NCBI RefSeq assembly: GCF_033542235.1 | Contig: NZ_JAWRCU010000005.1 | Location: 124,001 to 188,000 of the forward strand | DNA length: 64,000 nt | Direction of reading: 5' to 3' | From: JAWRCU01 sp033542235 | GTDB taxonomy: Bacteria; Pseudomonadota; Alphaproteobacteria; Rhizobiales; Rhizobiaceae | Shown: one piece after another, positions 8,264 to 16,714 of the stretch | Layout of the letters: each line of letters starts with the position of its first letter | Position numbering within the stretch: the first letter of the stretch is position 1 | The notes under the pieces: generated by a model | Databases searched by the model: none | What the model was told of the DNA's origin: nothing | The model's input: only the letters and a program-made list of their open reading frames with translations | Translations under genes and position numbers: made by a program

Positions 8264-9625
8264 TCATTCGAGGATTGCGTAGCAGGCGATCTTCTTCTTC
8301 TTGAGAGCCCCGCATGCGTCCCAAGCGGCCGATTTCGACGCGAAGCCACCGAACCGGACGCGGTAATATGTGACGCCGCCTTTCTCGAACGGAACGGTAT
8401 AACCCCGAGCGTCGGCGAGGATCGACGATGCGTCCTTGCCGGTCTTGGTGAGCAGTGACTTCGCCTGCTGTGCGTCCGGTGAGGAGGCGACCTGGATCGC
8501 CCAGCCGGACGGCGCCTTCGTCGCGGATGTCGCGATCGGGTCGACGGCGTCGAGCACCGCCGCCTTGGACTGCGGTACAGGTTCTGCGTAGGCCTGCACG
8601 ACAGGCTCCTCTGCCGCCTTGGTCTCGTCTGCGGGCTGGGCGGCCGCGGCCTTGCTCTTCTTTTCGGGGCGCCTTTCCGGCGTGGGCGCGGGTGCCGCGA
8701 TCGGCGCGGCAGCGGCAATCCGCGTATCGTCTGCCTTATCCTCCTTGGCCTTCGCGATCAGGTCGCCGCCGCCGCTGCGGCCCGAAGCCTTAGGCAGATA
8801 GTTGGCGATAAGGTCGGCCATGTGGTCGTCGCGGGCGCGGGCAGTTTGTCCGCCCATCACAACCGCTACGATCCGGCGATTGCCGTCGGCGACAGAAGAA
8901 ACGAGATTGAACCCGGAGGCGCGGGTGTAGCCCGTCTTGATGCCATCCATCCCCTTCACGCGAGACAGCAGGTGGTTGTGGTTCGCCATGCGCTGCCGCC
9001 CATAGGTGAAGGAATGCGTCGAGAAGTAGGGGTAATATTGCGGGAAATGCTCGCGCAGCGCGAGGCCGAGAAGGGCGAGGTCGCGTGCGCTTGAATGCTG
9101 CTGCGGATCAGGGAGACCGGACGCGTTCTCGAAATGTGTGTTGGTCATGCCCAACGCCCGGGCCTTCGCGTTCATCAGACGAGCGAAACCGGCCTGCGAG
9201 CCGCCGATGAACTCGCCGATGGCAGTAGCGGAGTCGTTGGCCGACTTGGTCACCATCGAATAGATGATCGTTTCGACCGACACCGACTGCCCAGCCTTGA
9301 TGCCAAGTTTTGTCGGAGGCTGCCCGGCTGCATATTGCGAGAACGGCACCTGAGTCGTCTTTTGGAGCTTGCCGGAGGCAAGCCGCTCGAAGACGAGATA
9401 GAGCGTCATCATCTTGGTGAGCGATGCCGGGAAGCGCGCGGCATCGGCATTCGCAGAGAACAGCGTCTTGCCCGTATTGGCGTCTATCACGATCGCCGCA
9501 TATCTCGAATTGGCCGCCGATGCCTCGGCAATCGAAGAAAAGCCGATCGCAATCGCCGTCAGCAGGGCGACGCCCAGTTGGAGAAAAGACAAATTGTTGA
9601 GGTTGGCCGGCGACGCCTGACGCAC
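8264..9625 (-). CDS. D-alanyl-D-alanine carboxypeptidase (PBP5/6 type) with C-terminal SPOR domain
   Basis: The enzyme trims the terminal D-alanine of peptidoglycan pentapeptides in the periplasm. The serine-protease motifs of the S11 family are all present: SLTK (S68-K71), SAN (S128-N130) and KTG (in DGIKTGYTRASG, about residue 235). Residues 1-37 are an export signal ending AEASA. A proline/lysine/alanine-rich linker (about 290-370) leads to a SPOR domain (about 375-453, GWAIQVASS to CYAILE), which in other proteins binds denuded septal glycan. The start is GTG at 9625; no better codon lies before the signal sequence. The SPOR fusion is common in this order and suggests a septal role. Confidence 0.92.
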   Translation of the reverse strand: MRQASPANLNNLSFLQLGVALLTAIAIGFSSIAEASAANSRYAAIVIDANTGKTLFSANADAARFPASLTKMMTLYLVFERLASGKLQKTTQVPFSQYAAGQPPTKLGIKAGQSVSVETIIYSMVTKSANDSATAIGEFIGGSQAGFARLMNAKARALGMTNTHFENASGLPDPQQHSSARDLALLGLALREHFPQYYPYFSTHSFTYGRQRMANHNHLLSRVKGMDGIKTGYTRASGFNLVSSVADGNRRIVAVVMGGQTARARDDHMADLIANYLPKASGRSGGGDLIAKAKEDKADDTRIAAAAPIAAPAPTPERRPEKKSKAAAAQPADETKAAEEPVVQAYAEPVPQSKAAVLDAVDPIATSATKAPSGWAIQVASSPDAQQAKSLLTKTGKDASSILADARGYTVPFEKGGVTYYRVRFGGFASKSAAWDACGALKKKKIACYAILE

Positions 9626-9806
9626 TGTCGTACCCTTTGAATCTTATTGCACCCCGAGGCGGCAAAGGTCCTGCCTCTCATCTGGGCGAGACTAGGCGAG
9701 CGTCGTTACCAATCGGTTTATGGTAACCGGGACGTTCACCGGTTCGCGCGAAATCGAGGAAAAGTTGAAGAAAATTCGTGCGGCTTTCCGCTGCGGAAAT
9801 CGGTGA

Positions 9807-9850
9807 TTGACATTTTGTGCAGTGCACAATAAATGAGATGCATTGCACAA
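9807..9850 (+). promoter_or_regulatory. phasin promoter with two TGCA-N-TGCA operators
   Basis: A perfect -35 box TTGACA (9807-9812) is followed by the palindrome TTGTGCAGTGCACAA (9815-9829) exactly where the promoter spacer lies. A second, TGCATTGCACAA (9839-9850), follows. The two TGCA-N-TGCA cores (9818-9826 and 9839-9847) are 21 bases apart, two helical turns. PhaR repressors of alphaproteobacteria are known to bind TGC-N3/4-GCA sites and control phasin genes, so PhaR is the likely ligand. The -10 box is weak (TAAATG at 9830). Confidence 0.7.
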
Positions 9851-9892
9851 GCTCAATAAGAGCGAAGAATCGTCGACCGAAAGGAAATGCCC

Positions 9893-10222
9893 ATGGCCCA
9901 GACGTTCGAGGACGCCGGCAAGTTCGGCAAGGAATATATGGATACCAGCCTGAAGAGCTTTGCCTCCCTCTCCAACGGCTTGCAGGCGATCGCCGTCGAG
10001 GCAACCGAATATACAAAGAAGAGCTTCGAGACCGGCAGTGCGGCGCTTGAGAAGCTCGTTGCGGCGAAGTCGCTGGAGAAAGCGATCGAGGTCCAGACCG
10101 ACTACGCCAAGACCGCCTATGAAGGCTTCGTGGCCGAGGCCAATAAACTCGGCGAGTTGTATGCCGAGCTCTTTAAGAACGCTTATAAGCCGTTCGAATC
10201 GGTTATCGCCAAGACCAAATAA
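9893..10222 (+). CDS. phasin family protein
   Basis: Phasins coat polyhydroxyalkanoate granules and set their number and size. This 109-residue product is almost entirely amphipathic helix rich in Ala, Lys and Glu: GKFGKEYMDTSLKSFASLS, then EYTKKSFETGSAALEKL and a C-terminal AYEGFVAEANKLGELYAELF, the classic phasin_2 pattern. I chose the ATG at 9893 because AAAGGA ends 7 bases before it; the ATG at 9887 would sit against the ribosome binding site. A strong terminator follows, so the gene is monocistronic. The operator pair upstream suggests granule-linked repression. Confidence 0.9.
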   Translation: MAQTFEDAGKFGKEYMDTSLKSFASLSNGLQAIAVEATEYTKKSFETGSAALEKLVAAKSLEKAIEVQTDYAKTAYEGFVAEANKLGELYAELFKNAYKPFESVIAKTK

Positions 10223-10264
10223 TGCGGCGACGCCGCCGCCTTGCTGGACAAGGTGAGTTCGACG

Positions 10265-10296
10265 AGCCCGGCTGTGATCGCACGGCCGGGCTTTTT
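10265..10296 (+). terminator. rho-independent terminator after the phasin gene
   Basis: AGCCCGGC (10265-10272) pairs with GCCGGGCT (10285-10292) across a 12-base loop, followed by a run of T to 10296. Confidence 0.85.
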
Positions 10297-10364
10297 GCTG
10301 TGCACGGGCACGCGAGATCGTTCACGAAAAGAGGAGTTCAAAGCGGTCTGGCGTGAACACCGTA

Positions 10365-10392
10365 TTGTCAGCACCGCAGAAGGTCTTAAAAT
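10365..10392 (+). promoter_or_regulatory. candidate promoter for clpS-clpA
   Basis: TTGTCA (10365-10370), a 16-base spacer and TAAAAT (10387-10392). It lies about 100 bases before the preferred clpS ATG. Sequence-based call only. Confidence 0.4.
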
Positions 10393-10489
10393 CGCCTGAG
10401 GATGACCTACATGTCGCTCCGTCGGGGTGGCAAAAAGGAAGGAACATTTGACGATTGGCGGGGTAGCCATGCTGGAGCGCAGGGCGACA

Positions 10490-10819
10490 ATGCAGAACGG
10501 CGACGAGGGTGGAAATGGCCCTGGGCGCGGCACAGCAGTTATCACGCGCCCCAAGACGAAGACGAAGAAGCCAAGCCTCTATCGGGTGCTGCTTCTCAAC
10601 GACGATTACACACCCATGGAGTTCGTCGTCCATATTCTCGAACGATTCTTCCAGAAGGATCGCGAGGCGGCCACCCGCATCATGCTGCACGTCCACAATC
10701 ACGGCGTCGGAGAATGCGGGGTGTTCACCTACGAAGTAGCTGAGACCAAAGTGACTCAAGTGATGGATTTTGCCCGTCAGCATCAGCATCCGCTGCAATG
10801 CGTGATGGAGAAGAAGTGA
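10490..10819 (+). CDS. clpS: ATP-dependent Clp protease adaptor ClpS
   Basis: ClpS recognises N-terminal destabilising residues and hands the protein to ClpAP. The core is intact: YRVLLLNDDYTPMEFVVHIL, then ATRIMLHVHNHGVGECG and YEVAETKVTQVMDFARQHQHPL. The binding-pocket residues D-D and the two histidines of the H-x-x-G element lie in these stretches. Several in-frame starts exist (GTG 10427, ATG 10469, ATG 10490). I prefer 10490, which gives 109 residues and leaves the flexible N-terminus MQNGDEGGNGPGRG usual in rhizobial ClpS. It is 8 bases upstream of clpA, in one operon. Confidence 0.93.
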   Translation: MQNGDEGGNGPGRGTAVITRPKTKTKKPSLYRVLLLNDDYTPMEFVVHILERFFQKDREAATRIMLHVHNHGVGECGVFTYEVAETKVTQVMDFARQHQHPLQCVMEKK

Positions 10820-10827
10820 GGTTCTGA

Positions 10828-13293
10828 ATGCCGGCTTTCTCCCAAGGCCTTGAAAAGGCCCTTCATCAGGCCCTCACATTCGCGAATGAGAGGCACCACG
10901 AATACGCAACGCTCGAGCATCTGCTTCTGGCGTTGATCGACGATGCTGATGCCGCGGCCGTGATGCGAGCCTGCAACGTCGACCTCGAGGAACTCAAGCG
11001 CACCGTCCTCAACTATATCGACACCGAACTCGACAATCTGGTCACCGGCTACGACGAGGATTCCAAGCCGACCGCCGGCTTCCAGCGCGTCATCCAGCGC
11101 GCGGTGATCCACGTGCAGTCTTCCGGCCGCGAAGAGGTTTCGGGCGCGAACGTCCTGGTGGCGATCTTCGCAGAGCGCGAGAGCCATGCTGCGTATTTTC
11201 TGCAGGAACAGCAGATGACGCGCTATGACGCCGTCAATTATATCTCGCATGGCATTGCCAAGCGCCCGGGCGCGAGCGAGTCCCGGCCGCCACGTGGCGC
11301 CGAGGAAGAGCAGTCCAGCTCTCAGAATGGCGAGGCCGAGGAGGGTGGCAAGAAGAAACAGCAGCAGGACGCGCTGTCGGCCTACTGCATCAACCTTAAC
11401 AACAAGGCGAAGTCGGGCAAGATCGATCCCCTGATCGGCCGCGAAAGCGAGATCAATCGGACGATCCAGGTGCTCTGCCGCCGCTCCAAGAACAACCCGC
11501 TCTATGTGGGCGATCCCGGCGTCGGCAAAACGGCGATCGCCGAGGGGCTCGCCAAGCGCATCGTTGAAGGCGACGTGCCTGCCGTGCTCACAAACGCCAC
11601 GATCTTCGCCCTCGATATGGGCACGCTGCTCGCCGGCACGCGCTACCGCGGCGATTTCGAGGAACGGCTGAAGCAGGTGGTCAAGGAGCTCGAGGATTAT
11701 CCGGGTGCGATCTTGTTCATCGACGAGATCCATACCGTGATCGGCGCTGGCGCCACTTCGGGCGGCGCAATGGACGCCTCGAATCTTCTCAAGCCAGCGC
11801 TGTCGTCCGGCAACATTCGTTGCATCGGCTCGACGACCTACAAGGAGTTCCGCCAGTTCTTCGAGAAGGACCGTGCTTTGGTCCGGCGCTTCCAGAAGAT
11901 CGACGTGAACGAGCCGTCTGTCATCGACGCTATCGAAATCATGAAAGGCCTGAAGCCTTACTACGAGGAATTCCACAAGGTCCGTTACACGAACGACGCC
12001 ATCAAGGCGGCGGTGGAACTTTCAGCCCGTTATATCAGCGACCGCAAGCTGCCGGACAAGGCGATCGACGTGATCGACGAGACCGGGGCCTCGCAGATGC
12101 TGCTGCCGGAGACCAAGCGCAAGAAGACGATCAGCGTCAGGGAAATCGAGGCGACGATCGCGACGATGGCGCGCATCCCGCCGAAGACCGTTTCGGCCGA
12201 TGACGAGCAGGTGCTCGCCGGTCTTGAGACGGAACTGAAGCGTGTCGTCTACGGCCAGGATACGGCCATCACCGCGCTCGCATCCGCGATCAAGCTTGCT
12301 CGCGCAGGCCTGCGTGAACCGGAGAAACCGATCGGCTGCTACCTGTTCTCCGGCCCGACGGGCGTCGGCAAGACCGAGGTCGCCAAACAGCTGGCCGCCT
12401 CGCTCGGAGTGGAACTCCTGCGCTTCGACATGTCGGAATATATGGAGCGCCACACAGTTTCGCGGTTGATCGGTGCGCCTCCCGGCTATGTCGGCTTCGA
12501 CCAGGGCGGATTGCTCACCGACGGTGTCGACCAGCATCCGCACTGCGTGCTGCTGCTCGATGAGGTCGAGAAGGCACATCCGGACCTGTTCAACATCCTG
12601 CTGCAGGTCATGGATCACGGCAAGCTGACGGACCATAACGGCAAGCAGATCGATTTCCGCAACGTGATCCTGATCATGACCACCAATGCGGGTGCGGCCG
12701 ACATGGCCAGAGCCGCGATCGGTTTCGGCTCATCGAAACGGGAAGGCGACGACATGGAGGCGATCAACCGGCTCTTCACGCCGGAGTTCCGCAACCGTCT
12801 CGACGCGATCATCCCGTTCGGTTCGCTGCCTGTTCCTGTCGTGCACCAGGTCGTGCAGAAGTTCGTCATGCAGCTCGAGGCCCAGCTTTCGGAGCGTGGC
12901 GTCACTTTCGACCTCACGCCGGAAGCAGTCGCATGGCTGGCAGACAAGGGTTATGACGAGCGCATGGGCGCGCGTCCGCTCTCTCGTGTCATCCAGGAGC
13001 ATATCAAGAAGCCGCTCGCCGACGAGGTTCTGTTCGGAAAGCTGAAGAAGGGCGGCACGGTGCGCGTTTCCGTCGAGACGAAGGAGACCGGCGAAACCGG
13101 TCTGAAGCTCGAGGCGCTTGCTGACGAAACGCCGGTCAGGCCGAAGAAGGAAGAGCCGGATCGTCCGGTCCGCCGGAAGCCGGCGGCGAAACGTGCAACG
13201 CGCAAGGCGGCCACTGCGGCGCCCAAAGAACGGTCGGGCGGCAAGGATGCCTCCAAGCGCAGCCTTGTGCCGCAATTGCCCCGCAAGGGCTGA
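10828..13293 (+). CDS. clpA: ATP-dependent Clp protease ATP-binding subunit ClpA
   Basis: ClpA is the AAA+ unfoldase that feeds ClpP. Domains in order: Clp_N double repeat (1-145), a low-complexity linker with a polar SSSQNGEAEEGGKKKQQQ-type stretch (about 150-185), AAA-1 with Walker A GDPGVGKT (about residue 228), AAA-2 with Walker A GPTGVGKT (about 509), then the D2-small domain. AAA-2 also shows EYMERHTVSRLIGAPPGYVG. At 821 residues it is longer than the usual 760-780 because of a basic Pro/Lys/Arg/Ala tail from about residue 766. AGGTT precedes the ATG. ClpS is directly upstream. Confidence 0.97.
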   Translation: MPAFSQGLEKALHQALTFANERHHEYATLEHLLLALIDDADAAAVMRACNVDLEELKRTVLNYIDTELDNLVTGYDEDSKPTAGFQRVIQRAVIHVQSSGREEVSGANVLVAIFAERESHAAYFLQEQQMTRYDAVNYISHGIAKRPGASESRPPRGAEEEQSSSQNGEAEEGGKKKQQQDALSAYCINLNNKAKSGKIDPLIGRESEINRTIQVLCRRSKNNPLYVGDPGVGKTAIAEGLAKRIVEGDVPAVLTNATIFALDMGTLLAGTRYRGDFEERLKQVVKELEDYPGAILFIDEIHTVIGAGATSGGAMDASNLLKPALSSGNIRCIGSTTYKEFRQFFEKDRALVRRFQKIDVNEPSVIDAIEIMKGLKPYYEEFHKVRYTNDAIKAAVELSARYISDRKLPDKAIDVIDETGASQMLLPETKRKKTISVREIEATIATMARIPPKTVSADDEQVLAGLETELKRVVYGQDTAITALASAIKLARAGLREPEKPIGCYLFSGPTGVGKTEVAKQLAASLGVELLRFDMSEYMERHTVSRLIGAPPGYVGFDQGGLLTDGVDQHPHCVLLLDEVEKAHPDLFNILLQVMDHGKLTDHNGKQIDFRNVILIMTTNAGAADMARAAIGFGSSKREGDDMEAINRLFTPEFRNRLDAIIPFGSLPVPVVHQVVQKFVMQLEAQLSERGVTFDLTPEAVAWLADKGYDERMGARPLSRVIQEHIKKPLADEVLFGKLKKGGTVRVSVETKETGETGLKLEALADETPVRPKKEEPDRPVRRKPAAKRATRKAATAAPKERSGGKDASKRSLVPQLPRKG

Positions 13294-13311
13294 TCTCAAC
13301 TTCAGGAACTG

Positions 13312-13340
13312 AAAACGGCGGCCCAATGGCCGCCGTTTTT
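13312..13340. terminator. bidirectional terminator between clpA and the HIT gene
   Basis: AAAACGGCGGCC (13312-13323) and GGCCGCCGTTTT (13328-13339) form a perfect 12-base stem with loop CAAT, then T. A-run and T-run on either side let it end both convergent transcripts. Confidence 0.9.
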
Positions 13341-13362
13341 CGTCGGATCTTCTTGCTGCCTT

Positions 13363-13797
13363 TCAGGCGTCCTTCAAGGCCACCCTGATTTTCTCGGCAT
13401 TGGCGGCAAGCACCTCAGGCTTCTCCATCGCGCCGCTGTGCGGCTTCAGGGGGATCCCTTCGAAGCGGGGCAGCACATGGACATGCAGGTGGAAGACCGT
13501 TTGTCCCGACGCCGGCTCATTGAACTGCATGACAGTGACACCGTCGGCCGCAAAGGCCTTCTTCGTCGCCCGCGCGATCTTCTGCACCACCGTGTAGAGC
13601 GGACCGAAAATTGCGGGATCGGCGTCGAGCAGGTTGCGCGACGGCGCCTTCGGCACGACCAGCGTGTGACCTGTCCCTTGTGGCATCACGTCCATGAACG
13701 CGACGACGTGCTCGTCCTCATAGACGCGTTGGGATGGAATCTCGCCGCGCAGGATCTTCGCAAAGACGTTGCTGTCGTCATAGGCTTGAATGGTCAT
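13363..13797 (-). CDS. HIT family (Hint-type) nucleotide-binding protein
   Basis: HIT proteins hydrolyse nucleoside phosphoramidates and related AMP conjugates. The histidine triad is visible as HLHVHVLP (H103, H105, H107), with the upstream NVFAKILRGEIPSQRVYED and HTLVVPKAPSRNLLD segments that define the Hint branch. 144 residues is normal. The start ATG at 13797 follows GGAGGACCGAA. It faces clpA across a shared terminator. The physiological substrate is unknown. Confidence 0.92.
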   Translation of the reverse strand: MTIQAYDDSNVFAKILRGEIPSQRVYEDEHVVAFMDVMPQGTGHTLVVPKAPSRNLLDADPAIFGPLYTVVQKIARATKKAFAADGVTVMQFNEPASGQTVFHLHVHVLPRFEGIPLKPHSGAMEKPEVLAANAEKIRVALKDA

Positions 13798-13869
13798 TTC
13801 GGTCCTCCGAATTGGCGAGACGGGGAGGGGACATCGGTCGGCCTTTTCCGTGCTTCGCGTGACAGCTGA

Positions 13870-14031
13870 TTAGCGCACAATCCCAAAGAGTTGCAGGGCT
13901 TTCGGGTAAGATGATGCTGCAGAAATGGACAGCTGGAAGACGATGAAATTCTCCGAGACTCCGCTCCGATTCATCCCGTCCAGAGTGATATCGACCTGGA
14001 CGAAACCACGCTTCGCCAGTCTGTGACTCAT
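13870..14031 (-). CDS. possible small protein coupled to the DUF482 gene
   Basis: A 53-codon frame, MSHRLAKRGFVQVDITLDGM then SGVSENFIVFQLSISAASSY to a TAA. Its ATG overlaps the DUF482 stop as ATGA, and AGGACGAAGA precedes it. Codon choice (GTC, CTG, GAC, CAG) looks like the neighbouring genes. I do not recognise a family. Overlap coupling is the main argument for a real gene; an alternative is chance read-through DNA. Confidence 0.4.
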   Translation of the reverse strand: MSHRLAKRGFVQVDITLDGMNRSGVSENFIVFQLSISAASSYPKALQLFGIVR

Positions 14032-15245
14032 TCTTCGTCCTGGCGCTCGCCGCGTCGGAACGGGCTGTGAGCCTCGAGGTACTCGCCCATATGCGCAACC
14101 TCGCGCCGCTCGCGCTGCAGATAGTCGGCGACTGCTCGACGCAGGCCTGGGTGCGAAATGTAATGCGCAGATTGCATGGTTACCGGCATATATCCCCGCG
14201 CCAGCTTGTGCTCGCCTTGCGCACCCGCCTCCACGACCTTGAGGCCCCTCTCGATCGCGAAATCGATCGCCTGGTGGTAGCAGACCTCGAAATGCAGGAA
14301 GGGATGGTCCTCGATGCAACCCCAGTTGCGCCCGTAGAGCGCGTCCGAGCCGATGAAGTTGATTGCGCCGGCAACATAGCGGCCGCTGCGCTTCGCCATC
14401 ACCAGCAACACGTCTTCGGCCATCCGCTCGCCGATCAGCGAGAAGAACTTTCGGTTGAGATAGGGCCGGCCCCATTTGCGGCCGCCCGTATCCATGTAGA
14501 AGGTGAAGAAATCGTCCCAGGCGCTTTCGGTGATGTCCTTTCCACTCAGCCAGTCGATCGTGATCCCTGCCGACAACGCCTCCCGTCGCTCCCTCTTCAG
14601 CGCCTTGCGCTTGCGGGATGCCAGCGTGTCCAGGAAATCGGCATAGCTGCGATAGCCCTTGTTGAAGAAATGGAATTGCTGGTCGGTGCGGATAAGGAAG
14701 CCGGCCTCGTTCAGGACTGCAATGTCGTCCGCTCGTGCGAAAGTGACATGCGCAGATGAAACGTCGAGCCGATCGGTCACCAGCTTCAGTCCCGCCGCCA
14801 ACGCAGTCTTGACCTGCGTGCTGCCTTCGCAACTCCTGCTAAGCAGCCGCGGGCCGGTCACAGGCGTGAAGGGGACCGAGACCTGCAGCTTGGGATAATA
14901 GCGGCCTCCGGCCCGCTCAAACGCATCGGCCCAGCCGTAGTCGAAGACGTATTCGCCCTGGCTGTGCGATTTGGCGTAGCAGGGTACGGCGCCGATAAAC
15001 GCTCCACTGGCGTCTTCAAGTCTCAGATGCTGACCCTGCCAGCCGGTGCGCGGCACGGCGCAGCCAGACTCTTCGAGGCTCGTCAGAAATTCATAGGAGA
15101 GGAACGGATTGTAGCCGGCCGGGTCGTTGCGTGTCGTTCCGGAAAGGCTCTGCCATTCCTTTTTCGTGAAAGCGCCGATGCTTGTCGCGATGCGAACGGC
15201 CAATTCGCCGTCCGCGAGCTTTCGTGCCTCTGTCTGATCCGCCAT
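14028..15245 (-). CDS. DUF482/PF04339 GNAT-type protein (FemAB-like)
   Basis: 405 residues. The family, related to peptidyl-aminoacyl transferases of the FemAB type, is found across proteobacteria and its reaction is undetermined. Characteristic segments are NPFLSYEFLTSLEESGCAV (N-terminal third), YVFDYGWADAFERAG, a KLQVSVPFTPVTGPRLL stretch and, near the C-terminus, NWGCIEDHPFLHFEVCYHQ and EAGAQGEHKLARGYMP. All of these are in the expected order. The start at 15245 is ATG. The stop overlaps a possible small gene downstream. Isolated from GDPD by 141 bases with no other gene. Confidence 0.88.
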   Translation of the reverse strand: MADQTEARKLADGELAVRIATSIGAFTKKEWQSLSGTTRNDPAGYNPFLSYEFLTSLEESGCAVPRTGWQGQHLRLEDASGAFIGAVPCYAKSHSQGEYVFDYGWADAFERAGGRYYPKLQVSVPFTPVTGPRLLSRSCEGSTQVKTALAAGLKLVTDRLDVSSAHVTFARADDIAVLNEAGFLIRTDQQFHFFNKGYRSYADFLDTLASRKRKALKRERREALSAGITIDWLSGKDITESAWDDFFTFYMDTGGRKWGRPYLNRKFFSLIGERMAEDVLLVMAKRSGRYVAGAINFIGSDALYGRNWGCIEDHPFLHFEVCYHQAIDFAIERGLKVVEAGAQGEHKLARGYMPVTMQSAHYISHPGLRRAVADYLQRERREVAHMGEYLEAHSPFRRGERQDEE

Positions 15246-15386
15246 ATTGCGTAATCTGGGCCTTCAGGCGTTTTGTGCAAGCCCGGCTTTGCACGATGCA
15301 GGAACGTTGCGGAATTTCAGCTGAGCTCGCGCTAAAACACAACTGGCAGAATGGTCACCCTGTTTGAGCCATCCTGCTGCAAGCGG

Positions 15387-16115
15387 TCAGCTCGTCAATC
15401 CTCCGTCGGGATCGAAACCCTCGAACGTCATCTGATCGGCATGTGCGAAGGTACGCTGGACCGCAGCCCTGTCGCGAACAGTCCAGCTGATCACCGGCAT
15501 TTGGAGGCGTTCCCGGACGAAGGTGACGAATGGATTGGGCAATGCAGTCACGTCATAGGACACAAAGGAATAGCCGCTGCCGAGCATCGAGAAATGCGCT
15601 TCGAAGTGGTGCGGCATGTCGCCCCAGGCTGTCAGCCCAGCGGGGACGCCCGGCGCCTCCTTCGGGAAGTCGCGAAGCAGCCAATGATCGAACGACATGA
15701 TGGCGACCTTGCCGCGATAGCTGCGCAGTTCCGATGCGACCTTGGCAACAATACCGGCATCGTGGCCCGGTACGCCCTTGAGCTCGATCACCAGAGGCAC
15801 GCGCCCGTCGACGAGCCTCAGCGTCTCGGCAAGCGTCGGTACGCGGTCCTCTGTTCCGCCGATCCTCAGTGCCTTGATCTCGGCAGCGCTGCGTTGCCAA
15901 ACATAGCCGTCTACGCCGGTGAGGCGCTTCAGATCGTTATCGTGAATGACGACTGGCACGCCGTCGCCGGAAAGGTGAACGTCGCACTCGATCGCGTAGT
16001 TCTTTTCGATCGCCGCAGCGAACGCGGACAGCGTGTTTTCCCAGCGGGTCCGGTTGAGGTCGTGCAGGCCGCGATGGGCGACCGGCCGCTCTTTTATCCA
16101 GCTGATATGGTCCAT
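15387..16115 (-). CDS. glycerophosphodiester phosphodiesterase family protein
   Basis: GDPD enzymes cleave glycerophosphodiesters to glycerol-3-phosphate and an alcohol. The metal and acid-base signature is present: VAHRGLHDLN, then ENTLSAFAAAIEKNYAIECDVHLSGDGVPVVIHD, where H, E and D ligands and the second His lie. LVIELKG follows, with WTVRD near the end. 242 residues is typical for bacterial cytosolic members; no signal peptide. The ATG at 16115 overlaps the RidA stop as TGATG, so it is the second gene of a coupled pair. Substrate could be phospholipid head groups; not decidable here. Confidence 0.9.
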   Translation of the reverse strand: MDHISWIKERPVAHRGLHDLNRTRWENTLSAFAAAIEKNYAIECDVHLSGDGVPVVIHDNDLKRLTGVDGYVWQRSAAEIKALRIGGTEDRVPTLAETLRLVDGRVPLVIELKGVPGHDAGIVAKVASELRSYRGKVAIMSFDHWLLRDFPKEAPGVPAGLTAWGDMPHHFEAHFSMLGSGYSFVSYDVTALPNPFVTFVRERLQMPVISWTVRDRAAVQRTFAHADQMTFEGFDPDGGLTS

Positions 16116-16579
16116 CAATCCGCCTCGAATACCGCCTCGATCTCGACCGATGCGTTCAGCGGGAGCACAGCGGTCCCGACCGCCGAGCGCGCATGCTTGC
16201 CGCGTTCGCCAAGCACCGCCACCAGGAAGTCCGACGCGCCATTGGCGACTAGATGCTGCTCGGTGAAGTCGGGAGCCGAGGCGACGAATACGGTTATCCG
16301 CACCAGCCTTTTCATCTTCTCCAGATCACCGATTGCAGCCTTGGCCTGCGCGAGAATGTTGATCGCGCAGTATTTCGCGGCCTCTTTGCCTGCGGTCGTA
16401 TCGAGGTCGCGACCGAGCAGTCCGCTCGCCACCAACTTGCCGTCCTTCAATGGCAATTGCCCGGCCGTGAAGACCAGATTGCCCGAGCGGGTAAACGGCA
16501 CGTAGTTGGCCGCGGGCGCAGCAGCGGCCGGCAGGCTGATCCCGAGTGCTGCGAGCCGGCTGTCGATAGTCTCTGCCAT
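16115..16579 (-). CDS. RidA family protein
   Basis: A 154-residue member of the YjgF/YER057c/UK114 superfamily, which in its best studied members hydrolyses reactive enamines and imines to ketoacids. Visible features are NYVPFTRSGNLVFTAGQLPLKDG, then ARSAVGTAVLPLNASVEIEAVF at the C-terminus. The canonical RidA arginine (which binds the carboxylate) is represented by the R of HARSAVG. It is longer than archetypal RidA (about 128), as in the Rid subgroup annotated for atzF-like or unknown substrates. ATG at 16579 has TAAGGA 9 bases upstream; a longer frame exists but lacks a ribosome binding site. Confidence 0.87.
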   Translation of the reverse strand: MAETIDSRLAALGISLPAAAAPAANYVPFTRSGNLVFTAGQLPLKDGKLVASGLLGRDLDTTAGKEAAKYCAINILAQAKAAIGDLEKMKRLVRITVFVASAPDFTEQHLVANGASDFLVAVLGERGKHARSAVGTAVLPLNASVEIEAVFEAD

Positions 16580-16680
16580 TGCATGTTCCTTATTCGATGG
16601 TGTCGGAGTAGTGATTGGGGAAGGTGCTATTTTTGCCTCGCTTCCGCCATGACTTTTTTTATGGTGGATCAAACCTCAGC

Positions 16681-16699
16681 GCGGCCTGCCACAGGCCGC
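16681..16699 (+). repeat. hairpin in the eipB leader
   Basis: GCGGCCTG (16681-16688) and CAGGCCGC (16692-16699) form a perfect 8-base stem with a 3-base loop, 15 bases before the EipB start codon. No T-run follows. It could affect transcript stability or translation. Confidence 0.4.
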
Positions 16700-16714
16700 C
16701 GACCGGAGTTCCAG

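Noticed and set aside
10449..10475. GGAAC upstream of clpS tested as an EcfG promoter
   Set aside because: No CGTT at 16-17 bases distance.
15351..16505. A 384-codon open frame on the plus strand opposite GDPD and RidA
   Set aside because: Antisense to two well-defined genes; no domain or ribosome binding site.
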